DNA of 64,000 bases, taken from assembly GCA_021399445.1 (NCBI GenBank), contig JAJTUQ010000010.1:558001-622000 (forward strand), given 5' to 3'. Both the position numbers and the translations under genes were made by a program. Positions 46,656 through 57,574 of this stretch are shown here, one piece after another. Within the stretch, counting starts at the first letter, position 1; the number at the start of each line of letters is the position of its first letter. Below the pieces are notes generated by a model. The model was not told the DNA's origin, searched no databases, and saw only the letters and a list, made by a program, of their open reading frames with translations. This stretch comes from Xylogone sp. PMI_703. Its lineage: Eukaryota; Ascomycota; Leotiomycetes.

Positions 46656-48392
46656 ATGACGGATAGACCTCAGGCCCATAAGAAGTTTTACTTTGTTAAC
46701 GACAAACCGGCATCTAACCAAGAGAGAACCCAAGCACGATCCTTCGTTAGACGGCATGTTGGAAGATGGACATGGGAACAAATGAAGGACTCCTCACCAG
46801 GTTCACATATCATCCAATTTGATTCTTCCAGTCACTCCGGATTCCCATCTACCATTCCAAAGGGAGATGAATTTAGACCAGATGATGGTACTGGGGAAGG
46901 AGAGCAAAAGTCAGTATTAGTCTCAGTCTCAGAAATTATTTTAATTCGTCGTCGATTCTAATTAGTCATTGTTTACCAATGCAGTCTCGTTTTGTTGCCG
47001 GGAGCACGTGGACATTTTGAACATGCAGAAGGAAGGTTGGCAAGAGTTGAGCCTCAAACAATTTTGCAGCGTGGGAACTCCGATCCCTTCGAATCACTCC
47101 CAATCACCGTTTCACCTCAGGTGAATCGAGTGGTATCCTTTTTTAGAGAAGCTTATTTACCCGCTACTTACGCCACTAAAACTTCGTTATATTACAGATC
47201 ACTCGGAAGGGATGGACAGTGGAGCGATGCTGTGTCAGCTCTTCGCGTGGAAATCTGTGGCAAAGCATTCCTATGCGCATTCCTGACAGTTATGGCACGC
47301 TTGTCGCCACCCGATGCATTAGAGAGGGAAGTATTGGATATTAAAGGCCAAAGTTATAAAGCGCTACGTGCTCAAATTAGCAACAACCGGGATTATAGAG
47401 ATGATACGTCCATACTCAACTGTATCTTATACCTTTATGCAGCGGAAACTTTTGCTGGCAACTTTGCCGAAGCTTCCATTCATGGAAAATTTCTCCGAGA
47501 TTACTTCAATGAAATCGTAAGGAAGGGAAAATTAAGTTCAATCCCACTCAGTGCTGTGGTGCGAGCTGTCGTTTATGATATGACTCTTGCTCAACTACAA
47601 ATGGCTAAACCGATATTTACACTGGAGAACTGGGTCCGTGAGTTATCAGAGCAACTGCTGAGTCCATTATGCCTACATCCACTGATGCCGGCTAAATCCG
47701 ATTTCATAAATGATCTAGACTGCTCTCCTAGTTGCGAGCCACTGAAAACAACCTTCGTAAAACTCCGGCTTATAGGATGGTGTTGGGTGCAGGAAAACCC
47801 CCCCACCACCGACCATGGAGATACTACGACACAATGGATACTCATATACACCCATATCATCAAGGGGGAACTCATTGAATACTATCTTGCACTGCAGGCA
47901 TCCATTGAAAGTGAAAATATTTCAACTGTAGTTTCTGTCAACGGCGAGAAAGCTCAGCTTACCCGATGTTGTCTTATCCTGGCAACTTTATGTTTCCTTA
48001 CATGGTTTGGAGGTGATCCAATTATCTCAGGCCATTCGGTACTCGGGGTCTACAAAACTATGCTCACACTGCTTGATTATAGGATATCTAAGATACTTGG
48101 GACATCAGCGGTCATTGAAAGAGACTACCTCAACTCCGAAATAGTACTTAGATATCGCGACATATATCTCTGGATCCTGTTCATTGGAGCACAGAGCGAA
48201 CAAAAAGATACAAGATCGTACCCCTATCCTTTAGCAGCACCATTCAATACCAGATTTCGATGCTTAGCCCGACATATGAGTCTATCCACGTGGCCAATGA
48301 TACAAGAGAGATTAAGTCGGTTCATTTATTTTGAGAGTGTCCAGCCATACGCGTCTATTTGGGTGCCTGCATCTTTAGCCTGTATTGATTAA
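46656..48392 (+). CDS. Fungal-specific transcription-factor-domain protein without zinc cluster
   Basis: Two exons (46656-46909, 46985-48392; 75-bp intron with GTCAGT donor) encode about 553 aa. The N-terminus carries FYFVND..RTQARSFVRRHVGRW, a motif seen at the start of many fungal proteins that otherwise look like Zn2Cys6 regulators. After the splice, the stretch N-SDPFESLPI-VSP-VN-VVSFF leads into the all-helical fungal TF region (about 140-553). No Cys6 cluster, bZIP or finger is visible, so direct DNA binding is doubtful. It may be a cofactor or a decayed-function paralogue. It sits directly downstream of the bZIP gene in the same orientation. Confidence 0.78.
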
Positions 48393-48616
48393 GCCGAGGA
48401 ACTTGGAAATTGAAGATAAGGAAATCTCAACGACCTCTGTCAAACTGTGGCGTAAGGAGAAAGGATGGGACTAGGAAACTAACACATTTCAATGGAATGG
48501 TACTGCATAATTACAAGTATATGATCCTAAAATTATTTATCCCGCAGATCGATGTGTTTTATTTCTGAATTTATTCACTCCAATGACCCCTTGTCCTCGA
48601 ACTAACTTCCAGTATC

Positions 48617-49092
48617 CTAGTTCACTACCGTATAAAGCACCTCTCCAATCCAGTGTGTAGGTAGCCTGTTGCTAAAATTCTTCACTCTCTTATTGATTTC
48701 CTCTGCACTATCATCAAAAGCAGCTTGAATTTGTTCAACATTATCAAAATAAAGTAGAGTTGCAGTGCTAAATGGTGCTGAAGCATTTAGCTGAGTAATG
48801 GTATAGCCTTTCATGCCAAATGGGGCCCACAAAGAATTGACGAAAGGCATCTGGACTTGGCTATAGTACTCCATATCGAACCAAGAAGTATCATTTTGAG
48901 GGTATACGGCCATAGAAAACCAATTTCCTGGATGACCTGCTGGACAGTCATCCCTAAGTGCTAGATTTGCTGGGGTAGTGGCTCCCCCGAAAACAGGAAT
49001 TGCAGAAAGCCTACTGGTTCTTAATACAAACATCGCATATCAAGCCAGGCCTCAAGGAATACTTACAAGACTCCAAACGTTAAGTAGTTCAT
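48617..49092 (-). CDS. Secreted EthD-domain (dimeric alpha/beta barrel) protein
   Basis: Two exons (49092-49067, 49019-48617; 47-bp intron with GTAAGT donor) give about 142 aa. The short first exon adds MNYLTFGVL, making a hydrophobic signal-peptide-like N-terminus. The core WFSMAVYPQNDTS-FDMEYY-QVQMPFVNSLW-PFGMKGY matches the fungal EthD-type family (small ferredoxin-like fold proteins first linked to ethyl tert-butyl ether degradation). A second strand set (STATLLYFDNVEQIQAAF) and the ending IGEVLYTVV complete the fold. Fungal members are often secreted or lie in metabolite clusters, where they may cyclise or bind small aromatic or polyketide compounds. Catalysis is unproven here. Confidence 0.82.
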
Positions 49093-49827
49093 TATGTTTA
49101 GTAGGTGGGCTCAAGAATAGTTATTTGATTTTCAATCTGTTAAACCATATAGAGTTATTGATGGAAAATTTTTAAAATAGTATGAACTTCTTGTAATTAT
49201 AGTTTGGGTCTTCAGTCCTGGTATGAGCTTGGTTGATAATCAACGCCGCCATCTATCATCATGAAAAGAAAAGATCCCTAAATGTAGAATACCCAGTGTA
49301 ACGTTCTGCAAGTCCAGCATTCAAAAATCATCGTCAATCATCTTGGCGGATTTGGTACAGCGCTTGGAGCGTGTGTATTAATCTAAATTGTCTTGGTTTA
49401 ACCCACACCTAAGAAGAAAAGCTTGGCCTCTATCTATGCCATCGGCTTTTACAACTCCGTTTTCGGCTTTAAGGAAATCTCTCAGTATAGCAAGTACGGG
49501 AAACACACCTATGATTAGCTTCGGACTTACCAGGTCATAGCATTGTATTTCCTACGGAGGCCTCACTCCCCTAGCAATATTAATATCAAACTTACAGGTT
49601 CACTACTTGAGATATAACCTGATGTGCATTAAAGCCATGTAGCTGAGCGCTTCCATTAGGCGTTGAAGGCTCGATTACATAGTTGAATTAGTTTTGTCAC
49701 AATCTCCAATATCGTAAGACGGCTAGTAAAGTCAAACGTATGATAGAAAGACCATAAGAGATATAGAGTCAGAAGAACAAATATGTCTACTTATATGAAA
49801 GATATGATAATCTTCTGGTACTGTCTA
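49093..49827. other. Intergenic region before the transposon nest
   Basis: About 730 bp with no coding signal, ending at the TA target site of the MITE. Confidence 0.4.
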
Positions 49828-50255
49828 ACGTAATTCCCGGTCTGTCCGGCCACCCGGTCGGTCCAGCCACCTTAAATCTACCGCAAAATCGAGAAATTTC
49901 ACTCTTCAATAACTCAACAACCATACCATTATACTTGACGAAACTTTGTAATCCATTTATTTATATAATAACTAATAAGTATGTAAATTTTGATGTTATT
50001 AGTACATATGATTTATGCTGTATAATAAAATAACCTTGATTTCAGGGTCCGAAATTTAGTTTAACTATATATAAATACTTCGAAAACAAAAGGATCGAAT
50101 ATTTGGAATTAAACTATAATAATTAACTATTCTACCAAATCTTATCTTTTGACCTTATGTGGTTGTTGAGTTATTAAAGAGTGAAATTTCTCGATTTTGC
50201 GGTAGATTTAAGGTGGCTGGACCGACCGGGTGGCCGGACAGACCGGGAATTACGT
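49828..50255. mobile_element. MITE, 428 bp with ~96-bp terminal inverted repeats
   Basis: The two ends are near-perfect inverted copies of about 96 bp, starting ACGTAATTCCCGG at 49828 and ending in its complement at 50255. I see a single mismatch, about 80 bases into the arm. Both ends abut TA dinucleotides (49826-49827, 50256-50257), as expected of Tc1/mariner-type insertion. The ~235-bp centre is strongly AT-rich and has no ORF, so it cannot move by itself. Its termini differ from those of the neighbouring pogo-like element, so it was mobilised by another transposase. Confidence 0.85.
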
Positions 50256-50433
50256 TAATTGTAAGTAGTCGGTTACGTAACAACCTCTACCTCTTCCAAG
50301 AACCACTATCTCAACTCCATCTTACCATCGCCAAGAAAGTAATTAGGATACAGGGATCATATTCACCGGGATCACGGCCGGACAAGGGCTTTTGATCGGC
50401 CGCTGAGTGCGGTTGTACATTATTTGGCCTATA

Positions 50434-50534
50434 CGTTCGGCTTACACAGCTCCCACCACCTTACTTACGTAAGATGGTGAGGGTCAGCAATACGCAAAAA
50501 ACACCAATACGCAAATTTTGCCTCCAATTTCATA
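50434..50534 (+). repeat. Left terminal inverted repeat of pogo-like element
   Basis: About 101 bp matching, in reverse complement, the right end of the element (split between 52314-52378 and 57526-57570), apart from a 9-bp insertion in the right copy. Confidence 0.9.
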
Positions 50535-50580
50535 TCACCCCAATCTTCGAGTGCAATTTACCCACAAATATCAACACAAT

Positions 50581-52182
50581 ATGGCCGAATCACGTATTGC
50601 AGAAGCAATAGAATATATTCAATTAAATCCACATGCAAAAATCGCACCAATTGCACGTTCTTTTAACGTTCCCTACCATAAACTACGCGCGCGTCTCAAT
50701 GGTCGGCCTCCATCATCTTCACGCGGAGGACACAATAAAAGGCTATTTGAGCCTCAAGATACTGCTCTTAAAGATTATATGATGTTGCTATATCACTCTG
50801 GAACGCCTGGGACCATGGAAACTCTGATTCAAGCGGCTAATCGATTACTATACTACTCCGGTATTGATGATACTGTTTCTCACAGATGGACAAAACGATG
50901 GATTACAAGGAATCAGGAATACTAGAAGCTTATACGACCTAAACCAATATCTGTACAACGACGGCAAGCGCATATACAAAAAGATATCAAGGCACACTTT
51001 AAAGAGTTCAAACGGTACTGTCAATATTAGGGGGTTCTTGAAGAGGATATATCCAACTTTGATGAAACAGGATTTCAGATTAGTGTGATATCTGGTGGAC
51101 GAGTAATTGTTCCTGCCGATTGTAAAGTTACTTATATATCTGATCCTGAGAATAAAGAATTAGTAACAGCAGTAATAACAATCAATTGGGAAGGTCAAAA
51201 AGTGCCACCAATGATAATATTCAAAGATGCATACCACTTACGCAAGAACTTTGATAACAATATGGACCCTGATATTCTTTAGACTCGATTAGAAACAGGA
51301 TTTTCGAACGATCAGCTTAGAATTACATATCTTGAACACTTTGATAAATTTACAGATAAAAGTAAAAAGGGTCAATATCGTCTTCTTATTTTTGATAATC
51401 ATAGATCTCATTTAACACAAAATTTTGTTGATTTCTGTTGACAACATCGTATTCGCCCTTTTCAACTTCCACTACACCTTACACATCTTCTTCAACCTTT
51501 AGATATTAAAGTATTTCAAGGTCTAAAACATCATTTCAAAAAAGTGATACAACAGGATGTATTTATGAGTACAATTAACGTCTCAAAAGTTGATTTCTTT
51601 CGTTATTTTCAACACTTTTGGGATTATACATTCAAACGTTATATAACGCAATCAGCTTTCAGAAAGACAAGATTAATTCTATTGAATGTTGAAATTATAT
51701 TGAAGAAAGTTAAATTATATCAAGGTAAACAAACAATTAAATCTGACATATCGTCAGATACATCTGAAGATACATTTGAAGATATATTTGATAATTCCAA
51801 CTTTAGCACATTACCACAAACTTCATAAGCAGAGTAGTCTACACCTCTTACTTTACGCACATAGAAGAGAAAGATAGAATATATACAAGCACGTACAATT
51901 GAATCAATCAACGGTATTGATATTACACCTTCTGTTGTACATGTTCAAGATAAATTAAGTAAGGCAGCCGAAACCTCAATGTTACAAGGTACACTTTCAA
52001 CTCAACGTGTATTTGATCTTAGCCTTGCGACTGAGCGACGCCGAACCAAGCCAGATGGTAATAAGATTGTACAAAAGTATAGTGAGATATATGGACGTCA
52101 AGCATTACGTCAAATTAAAGAAGATAGAGCAGAGGAAGCCAGAGTGGTCAATATGAGGGAAGCTCGGCTTACACGACTATAG
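50581..52182 (+). pseudogene. Degenerate pogo/Fot1-like transposase (DDE superfamily)
   Basis: One continuous frame from the ATG at 50581 to the stop at 52180-52182 (about 534 codons). The N-terminal psq/CENP-B-like HTH region is seen in RIAEAIEYIQ..IARSFNVPYHKLRARLNG, and a second HTH ends at RWTKRW. The catalytic DDD positions are visible: FDETGFQ, LLIFDNHRSH (family DGHGSH) and QPLDIKVFQGLK. At least seven in-frame stops interrupt it (50923, 51028, 51280, 51439, 51826, 51835, 51862). All are TAG, TGA or TAA in contexts explainable by C-to-T change, and the coding AT content is high. This is the pattern expected of RIP. The element is no longer able to make its own transposase. Confidence 0.88.
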
Positions 52183-52313
52183 TGCACAAAATATAAGGTA
52201 ATTGTGTCTGATCTTGACAAATGTAGTATATTTATAAAGCAAAGATATCATGTAGAGTAGTAGAGCCTATAATAGCTTTGTAGTGGGGAGTAATTAGGGT
52301 TTCAATTGAAGGG

Positions 52314-52378
52314 TATGAAATTGGAGGCAAAATTTGCGTATTGGTGTTTTTTGCGTAACTTAGTTATTGCTGACCCTC
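52314..52378 (-). repeat. Inner part of pogo right TIR, up to the copia insertion
   Basis: Reverse complement of the inner part of the left TIR. It carries a 9-bp insertion and ends in the CCCTC target duplication at 52374-52378. Confidence 0.85.
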
Positions 52379-52569
52379 TGTCAGAGGTTATGGCGTAGTG
52401 GTTAGGCTACTCCACATATAAATTGTATGGTACAGAGACTCTATTCGTTGCCAGTCTTGATGATGTACTGTACATAGGGGTAAACCGGTAAAACTCTTCT
52501 CTTTTACTGACCGTTAACTTCTACAGCTATGATTGGCCAACGCCAATTACGTAAGCAATATCTCTGACA
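52379..52569 (-). repeat. 3' LTR of the copia element
   Basis: 191 bp, differing from the other LTR at three positions, all transitions. Its inner border (52570-52577) is a G-rich polypurine tract on the minus strand. Confidence 0.92.
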
Positions 52570-52577
52570 CTCCCCCA
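52570..52577 (-). other. Polypurine tract of the copia element
   Basis: On the minus strand the bases just before the 3' LTR read GCATGGGGGAG. The final purine run abuts the LTR at 52570-52577, as expected of the plus-strand primer of an LTR element. Confidence 0.75.
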
Positions 52578-52884
52578 TGCGTCATAATTGTTGTCCCTCC
52601 CCTTATGGCACAATATAGCTGTATAAGTATATTTGTGGTTGGTTTCAGGCCTCGTTAACTCTTACAACGAGTTTATAGCTCGTAACGTCTATATCTCCCT
52701 TGGAGTTCGATCGTTCCACAGGTCTACAGATTCTACCTCTCCCCCAGTGGAGGAGTTCGATCACTGTACTGTGTTGTAGTACAAAAGTGCCTCCGGTATC
52801 TTTAGTATTCCTAGCCTCCTAGGTTTGCTGGAATTCCTCAATTCCGAGTATACGAAGATATTTATAGAATCGTTCTACGAGTAA

Positions 52885-55800
52885 TTATTTCGTGAATATG
52901 TTTGCCAGTTGGTCAACATCCGGAATATACTTTACTAAGAGCTTACTGGCTTCTACTATGTCAGATCGAATGTAATTGAACCGTATATCAATGTGCTTGG
53001 CTTTCTTGTGATACTTGTTGTCGTGGATAAATTCTACGGTTCTCATATTGTCGATATAGAACGTTGGCGGATAGGGAAAGTCTTCCTTCAGGTTTTTATT
53101 CAATTTCTCCAGTTATACCACTTCCTTCGAGGCTTTGCTTGCCGATATGAATTTAGTTTCCATAAAGCTTAATACGGTCAATTTCTGACGTTGAGTCATC
53201 TATAATATAACTTCCCTAGCTCGAGTTATAGTCTATCCGTTAAAAGACTTCCTGTTACCTTTAGTTCCTTATGTAATGTCATTATATAAAGTGTAAGGAT
53301 TTTCGGTTTATGGAAGTACGTTTAGGCATCTTAGACTTTCTTGCAGACTCCCAGCATAGATTATTCTATAACTAATTGTTCTCTTTAAATAATATAATAC
53401 CTGTTTAGCATATTGAAGGTATAAAACCTGTAGATCTGACATATGCTTTGCTAGTTGGTTAACTGTATAACTGATGTCTGGATACATATAGTTTGACAGG
53501 TAAATAAGTAAGTCTGTAAGTTATTGATATAGTATTACTTCAGGGAGCTTTAATGGTTGATAACAGTTGTCTTTAGCTATGGCCAGTCTAGTTCGTTAAT
53601 TTGAGACAGGATTATTCTTGGTGATATAGGTAACTTGATTGAATTATAATTCAACATCTTAAATCATTCTAAGAAGTTAATGATATACAGTATTTAGTAG
53701 AAGTATAAAGACTTAATTTTACAGTTATGTTTGATCTGAAATCCAACGAATAACTTTGTCTCCTCTAAGTCTTTGTACTTCTACTACTTAAATATCTAAG
53801 ATTTAATGTATATCACCTTGTCAAGATCTCTTATAATCAACATATCATCAACAAATAATAAAATATATACTCCATCTTTCACATAGAGATTAAGGTCTGT
53901 AACTGATGACTAAAAGTCAATACTCTCAAAATATATATTCACATTCTTGAACTATGCTCTAAGTATTTGTTTTAGTCCGTAAAGTGACTTATGAAGTAGT
54001 AAACAGTATTCTGACAGGTCTATGGATGGATTTAGCCATTCAAAGTACTCTAGGATCTCCATATATATCTTTTCCGGCAAGTAAGGGTTTAGAAAAGCTA
54101 TGTCAACATTTATTTAATATATTTCTAGGTCTTTGGCCGTTGTTATAGCTAAAGCAGTTCTTACGGATGTATACTTTACCACTAATGTAAAAGTTTCTGT
54201 ATAGTCTACTCTGTAAACTTGTTCAAATCCTTTAATCATAAGGTATGTCTTATGACGTGATAACTTTCCTTTATCGTTGAACTTATCCTTATATACTCAT
54301 TTATAACTTATAATCTTCTGGTTCTGAGGTCTTTTAACGATAGAAAATGTATACATGTACTTTAATAACTATAATTCCGAGAAAATAATTTCTTTTCATT
54401 TATCAAGATCTTTTTTGAGCATTTCTTGGGCCGTAAAAACCTCAAATGGTATAGTGTAACTCTTTTGGAGTTCAGTAATCATCATAATTACACCATCTAA
54501 AAAGACTTTCTTTTTGGGGTACTTCTTTGACCTAGTGGACTAGAATATCTTTAGATTAAAAGTATCTTTGTATCTATAACGCCTCTTGCTTATTACAGAA
54601 GTCTTTGACTTTACCGGAGTACTTAGTCCAACAACCTGAGGTTTTACAACTTGACGTATATTAGTTAATTCTCCTGCCCCAACCTCAGACTTTATAGCCT
54701 GTTTAGTACCAATTCTAGTTGTACTATTGCTCGACCTCTCTAAGGAGCTTTTTATCAGAGTATATGACGCTTCTGACTGTTCAGCAACAGTTGTAAAGTA
54801 TTTCTCTTGTTCAACAACAGGTTTATCTTCACCTTCTGGGAGAGTTACAAGTAGAGGATTTATAGGTTTCTCTGTGAGAAAACTTCTGATAATTATGTCT
54901 CTGTGTCTTACTAGTTTGTTAATAACATCTGCAATTTTAGGGAATATATACTCATGGATATTAATATCTGTAGAAATATATTCTTGATGTATTTACAAGT
55001 TTATTAGTCTAGCTATTGAAGTAGTACTTTGGCTCATATATATAAATTTACCTCGAATTTTAAGTACTTATATATTTGGGCATAATTCTTTTGGTCTAAA
55101 GCTGTAAATAATATATCCAAATACTTGTAGTTATAAAAAGTCTGGTTTATAGTTATAATATACTTCGAAAGAAATTATTGTCTTTGATTGTAGTCCGTAA
55201 AGTAATATAGTAATTAGAATTCGATTTCTGAGTCATACAGTATACTCTGTGACATAGCACTAGAATCCATGGAATAATTTGGCTTAGTATAACATAAATC
55301 TGGCAAACTTATTGACAGTTTATATTATACATTTAATAATTCTATTCAGAGAATGTTTATAAAATAATAACAGTTTAAGCTAGATTCCTAGGCTTAACAA
55401 GAACTGTTTAAACACCTCTCCAAACTCGCTTTTTCCATTATTGGCTCGTATGTATACTACTTTAGTATTATATTCTTGTTTAATCCGTAAAAGTAACTCT
55501 CTGAAAACATAATAAATCTCGGTTGATTCTTTAGTTCGCAAGAACTTTATCCAGGTATATCAAATAATGTCATCTGTAACTAAGAAAAAGTATTTATATC
55601 CTTTAACACTCTATAACTTGATTCCTGAGATATCACAGTATAGACATCGTCCTTTTAAAGTAGTTCAGATATTAGTACTCTTATGAAAAGATTTTTTTAT
55701 TCTTCTGGCCAAACAGGCTTCACAAGCTGTCTTTCTCGGTGGCTACTCATTAGGTTTTAGTTTACGGAAATTTACATTTATAATATACTTTAGTATAACA

Positions 55801-57305
55801 TCCATATTCTGATAATTGGTGTATTTTAAGTAGTCATACTATAATTTACGTAAAGTATTAGAATCCGTAAAGACAGACTCTGAGCTTTTAACTGACGTTG
55901 TGAAAGCAAATTCTATCAGTTAATCGACTAAATATAAGCCATTTTTACAAGTCCTTTCGAATTGAACTTTTCCGCCAAGAATAACTTTTACTTTAAAATT
56001 CTTAAATGTAACTGTAAACTTAACTTTATTAAGTGCATTAGTGAAAATCAACCTGGAATATAGCTCTAAAGTATACTAAACATTATTAATTAAGATATTA
56101 TTTTTGATAATCTTGATTATAACTTGTCCTTGTCCTAGGACTTCAATTATTGTCCTATTGACTACTCTTATGGTTCTAGGGGTATTTTAATGCTTTATCG
56201 GTGTACTAAAATCTTTGGTATAATTACTGAAGTGCCTTAAAGTACCTAAGTCAATAATCCAGTTTATGGGTTAGTTAATGAGTATAATTAAAGTATATTG
56301 ATCACTTATGTGATTATGTGGACTACAAGAATAATAATCATCGTTGTTATTCATAAAAAGTATATATATAATAATATTTATATGCTTTTCTTTAGTTCCT
56401 CCTTCAGAAATACCTCTTGCCTTTGCCTGGGCTCTCTTGAACTGTCTACAGTCTTTCATGTAATGGCCTTTCTTGAGACAGAACCGACATTGATCAGATT
56501 CGAGCTTTTCCTGGTTCCCAGACCTTGAATCGAAGTTTTTCTTGCCTCTTAGGCCTTTGCTACCACTCCTAGACTTACTGCCTCGTTTTCCACTTCTACC
56601 TCTCCGTTGTCTTGATTCTCCGGACTGTACAACGTTCGCGGAAGCTTGTGTGATGTCCGCAGAAGTATAAATAGACTTATAACGTTCGTGATTAGTGTTA
56701 AGGAAGGTAATGAGCTTTTCTAGCTCAAAGTTCTGGAGATAAATGTACTGACGGGTAGTTTCCCAGAAGAAATCGGCAGGAAGAGAGTCAAGGAGCCGTG
56801 ACTGTATTTCTGCGTCCGTAATACCTTCAACCAGTCAGCTTTTATATGTCTTGAGTCGCTCAATGAACTGCTAGATGGTTTCTGTCTGTATATTCCACTT
56901 TTCCTTCATGAATTGGTTCTTGATTGACAGCTGGTAGATTATATTCGTGGAGTGGTCGTATTTGGCTAGCATGTCCCAGACTTCCTTTAGTTTCTTCTCC
57001 CTGAGTCTGGTGGCGATATCGTTCTGTATTCCGGGGGTAACAGAGTTGGCTATTATCTGAATAGCTTTATTGGCCCTCGAATCCCATTTACGGCCTTCGG
57101 CGATTCCGTTAGGCCTTTGATCGGTTCCTAGGACCATATCTATGGTATCTGCGACTGTAAGAGCCATTTCGCAGATGCACTTGAACTCTGTGTAGTTCTG
57201 GCCATTAAGAATTGCGACATCTCCGTATTTGCTGTAGTAGTAGCCATTAGGGGGACCTCGACCTCCGGCCGTAGTTAAATCGGAGCTTGAAGATGCAGTC
57301 TCCAT
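52885..57305 (-). pseudogene. Degenerate copia gag-pol
   Basis: The minus-strand gag opens at 57305 and runs 144 codons (METASSSSDL start, NYTEFKCICEMAL and a helical capsid-like region) before a stop at 56871. That stop sits where a Gln codon would be expected (ETI-stop-QFIERLK), consistent with CAG to TAG. A CCHC zinc knuckle C-x2-C-x4-H-x4-C lies near 56450-56490. A CEAC cysteine pair near 55700-55730 marks the pre-integrase zinc region. The RT active site LLFVDDML lies near 53836-53880. RNase H (FYIDNMRTVEF, KKAKHIDIRFNYIRS, DQLANIFTK) ends at 52885. Many stops and strong AT bias indicate RIP-type decay. No functional product is expected. Confidence 0.88.
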
Positions 57306-57329
57306 TGCGAGCTATCCGGGCTCATAACC
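57306..57329 (-). other. Primer binding site of the copia element
   Basis: Directly inside the 5' LTR the minus strand reads GGTTATGAGCCCGG. Its complement contains CTCATAACC, the CAU anticodon loop of a methionine tRNA. This matches the half-tRNA priming known for Drosophila copia. Confidence 0.65.
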
Positions 57330-57520
57330 TGTCAGAGGTTATGGCGCAGTGGTTAGGCTACTCCACATATAAATTGTATGGTACAGAGACTCTATTCGTT
57401 GCCAGTCTTGATGATGTACTGTACATAGGGGTAAACCGGTAAAACTCTTCTCTTTTACCGACCGTTAGCTTCTACAGCTATGATTGGCCAACGCCAATTA
57501 CGTAAGCAATATCTCTGACA
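57330..57520 (-). repeat. 5' LTR of the copia element
   Basis: 191 bp, TG..CA bounded with an 8-bp terminal inverted repeat TGTCAGAG/CTCTGACA. It is nearly identical to the copy at 52379-52569. Confidence 0.92.
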
Positions 57521-57525
57521 CCCTC

Positions 57526-57570
57526 ACCATCTTACGTAAGTAAGGTGGTGGGAGCTGTGTAAGCCGAACG
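57526..57570 (-). repeat. Outer part of pogo right TIR
   Basis: Reverse complement of the outer part of the left TIR, followed by TATA at 57571-57574. Confidence 0.88.
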
Positions 57571-57574
57571 TATA

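Larger units (their letters stand above)
52379..57520 (-). mobile_element. Ty1/copia LTR retrotransposon, 5142 bp
   Basis: Two 191-bp LTRs (52379-52569 and 57330-57520) begin TGTCAGAG and end CTCTGACA. They are flanked by a 5-bp target duplication CCCTC (52374-52378, 57521-57525). The element reads on the minus strand: 5' LTR at high coordinates, PBS, gag, CCHC knuckle, integrase, reverse transcriptase, RNase H, polypurine tract, 3' LTR. This domain order, with integrase before RT, is diagnostic of Ty1/copia. The interior is AT-rich and full of stops, so the copy is dead. It sits in the right terminal repeat of the pogo-like element, so it inserted later. Confidence 0.93.
50432..57572. mobile_element. 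Pogo/Fot1-like DNA transposon interrupted by a copia element
   Basis: The terminal inverted repeat begins near 50434 (CGTTCGGCTTACACAG) and its complement ends at 57570. TATA flanks both ends (50430-50433 and 57571-57574), consistent with a TA duplication. Removing the copia insertion and one copy of its target duplication leaves about 1990 bp, the usual length of fungal Fot1-like elements. The right TIR is split: inner part 52314-52378, outer part 57526-57570. A 9-bp palindromic insertion (AACTTAGTT) distinguishes the right arm from the left. The internal transposase is disrupted. Confidence 0.9.

Noticed and set aside
52379..52430. tRNA-like string (TGGCGTAGTGG, resembling a Pol III A-box) at the start of the LTR
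   Set aside because: It lies inside an LTR with clear borders, no B-box or cloverleaf follows, and both LTR copies have it. A SINE is not supported.
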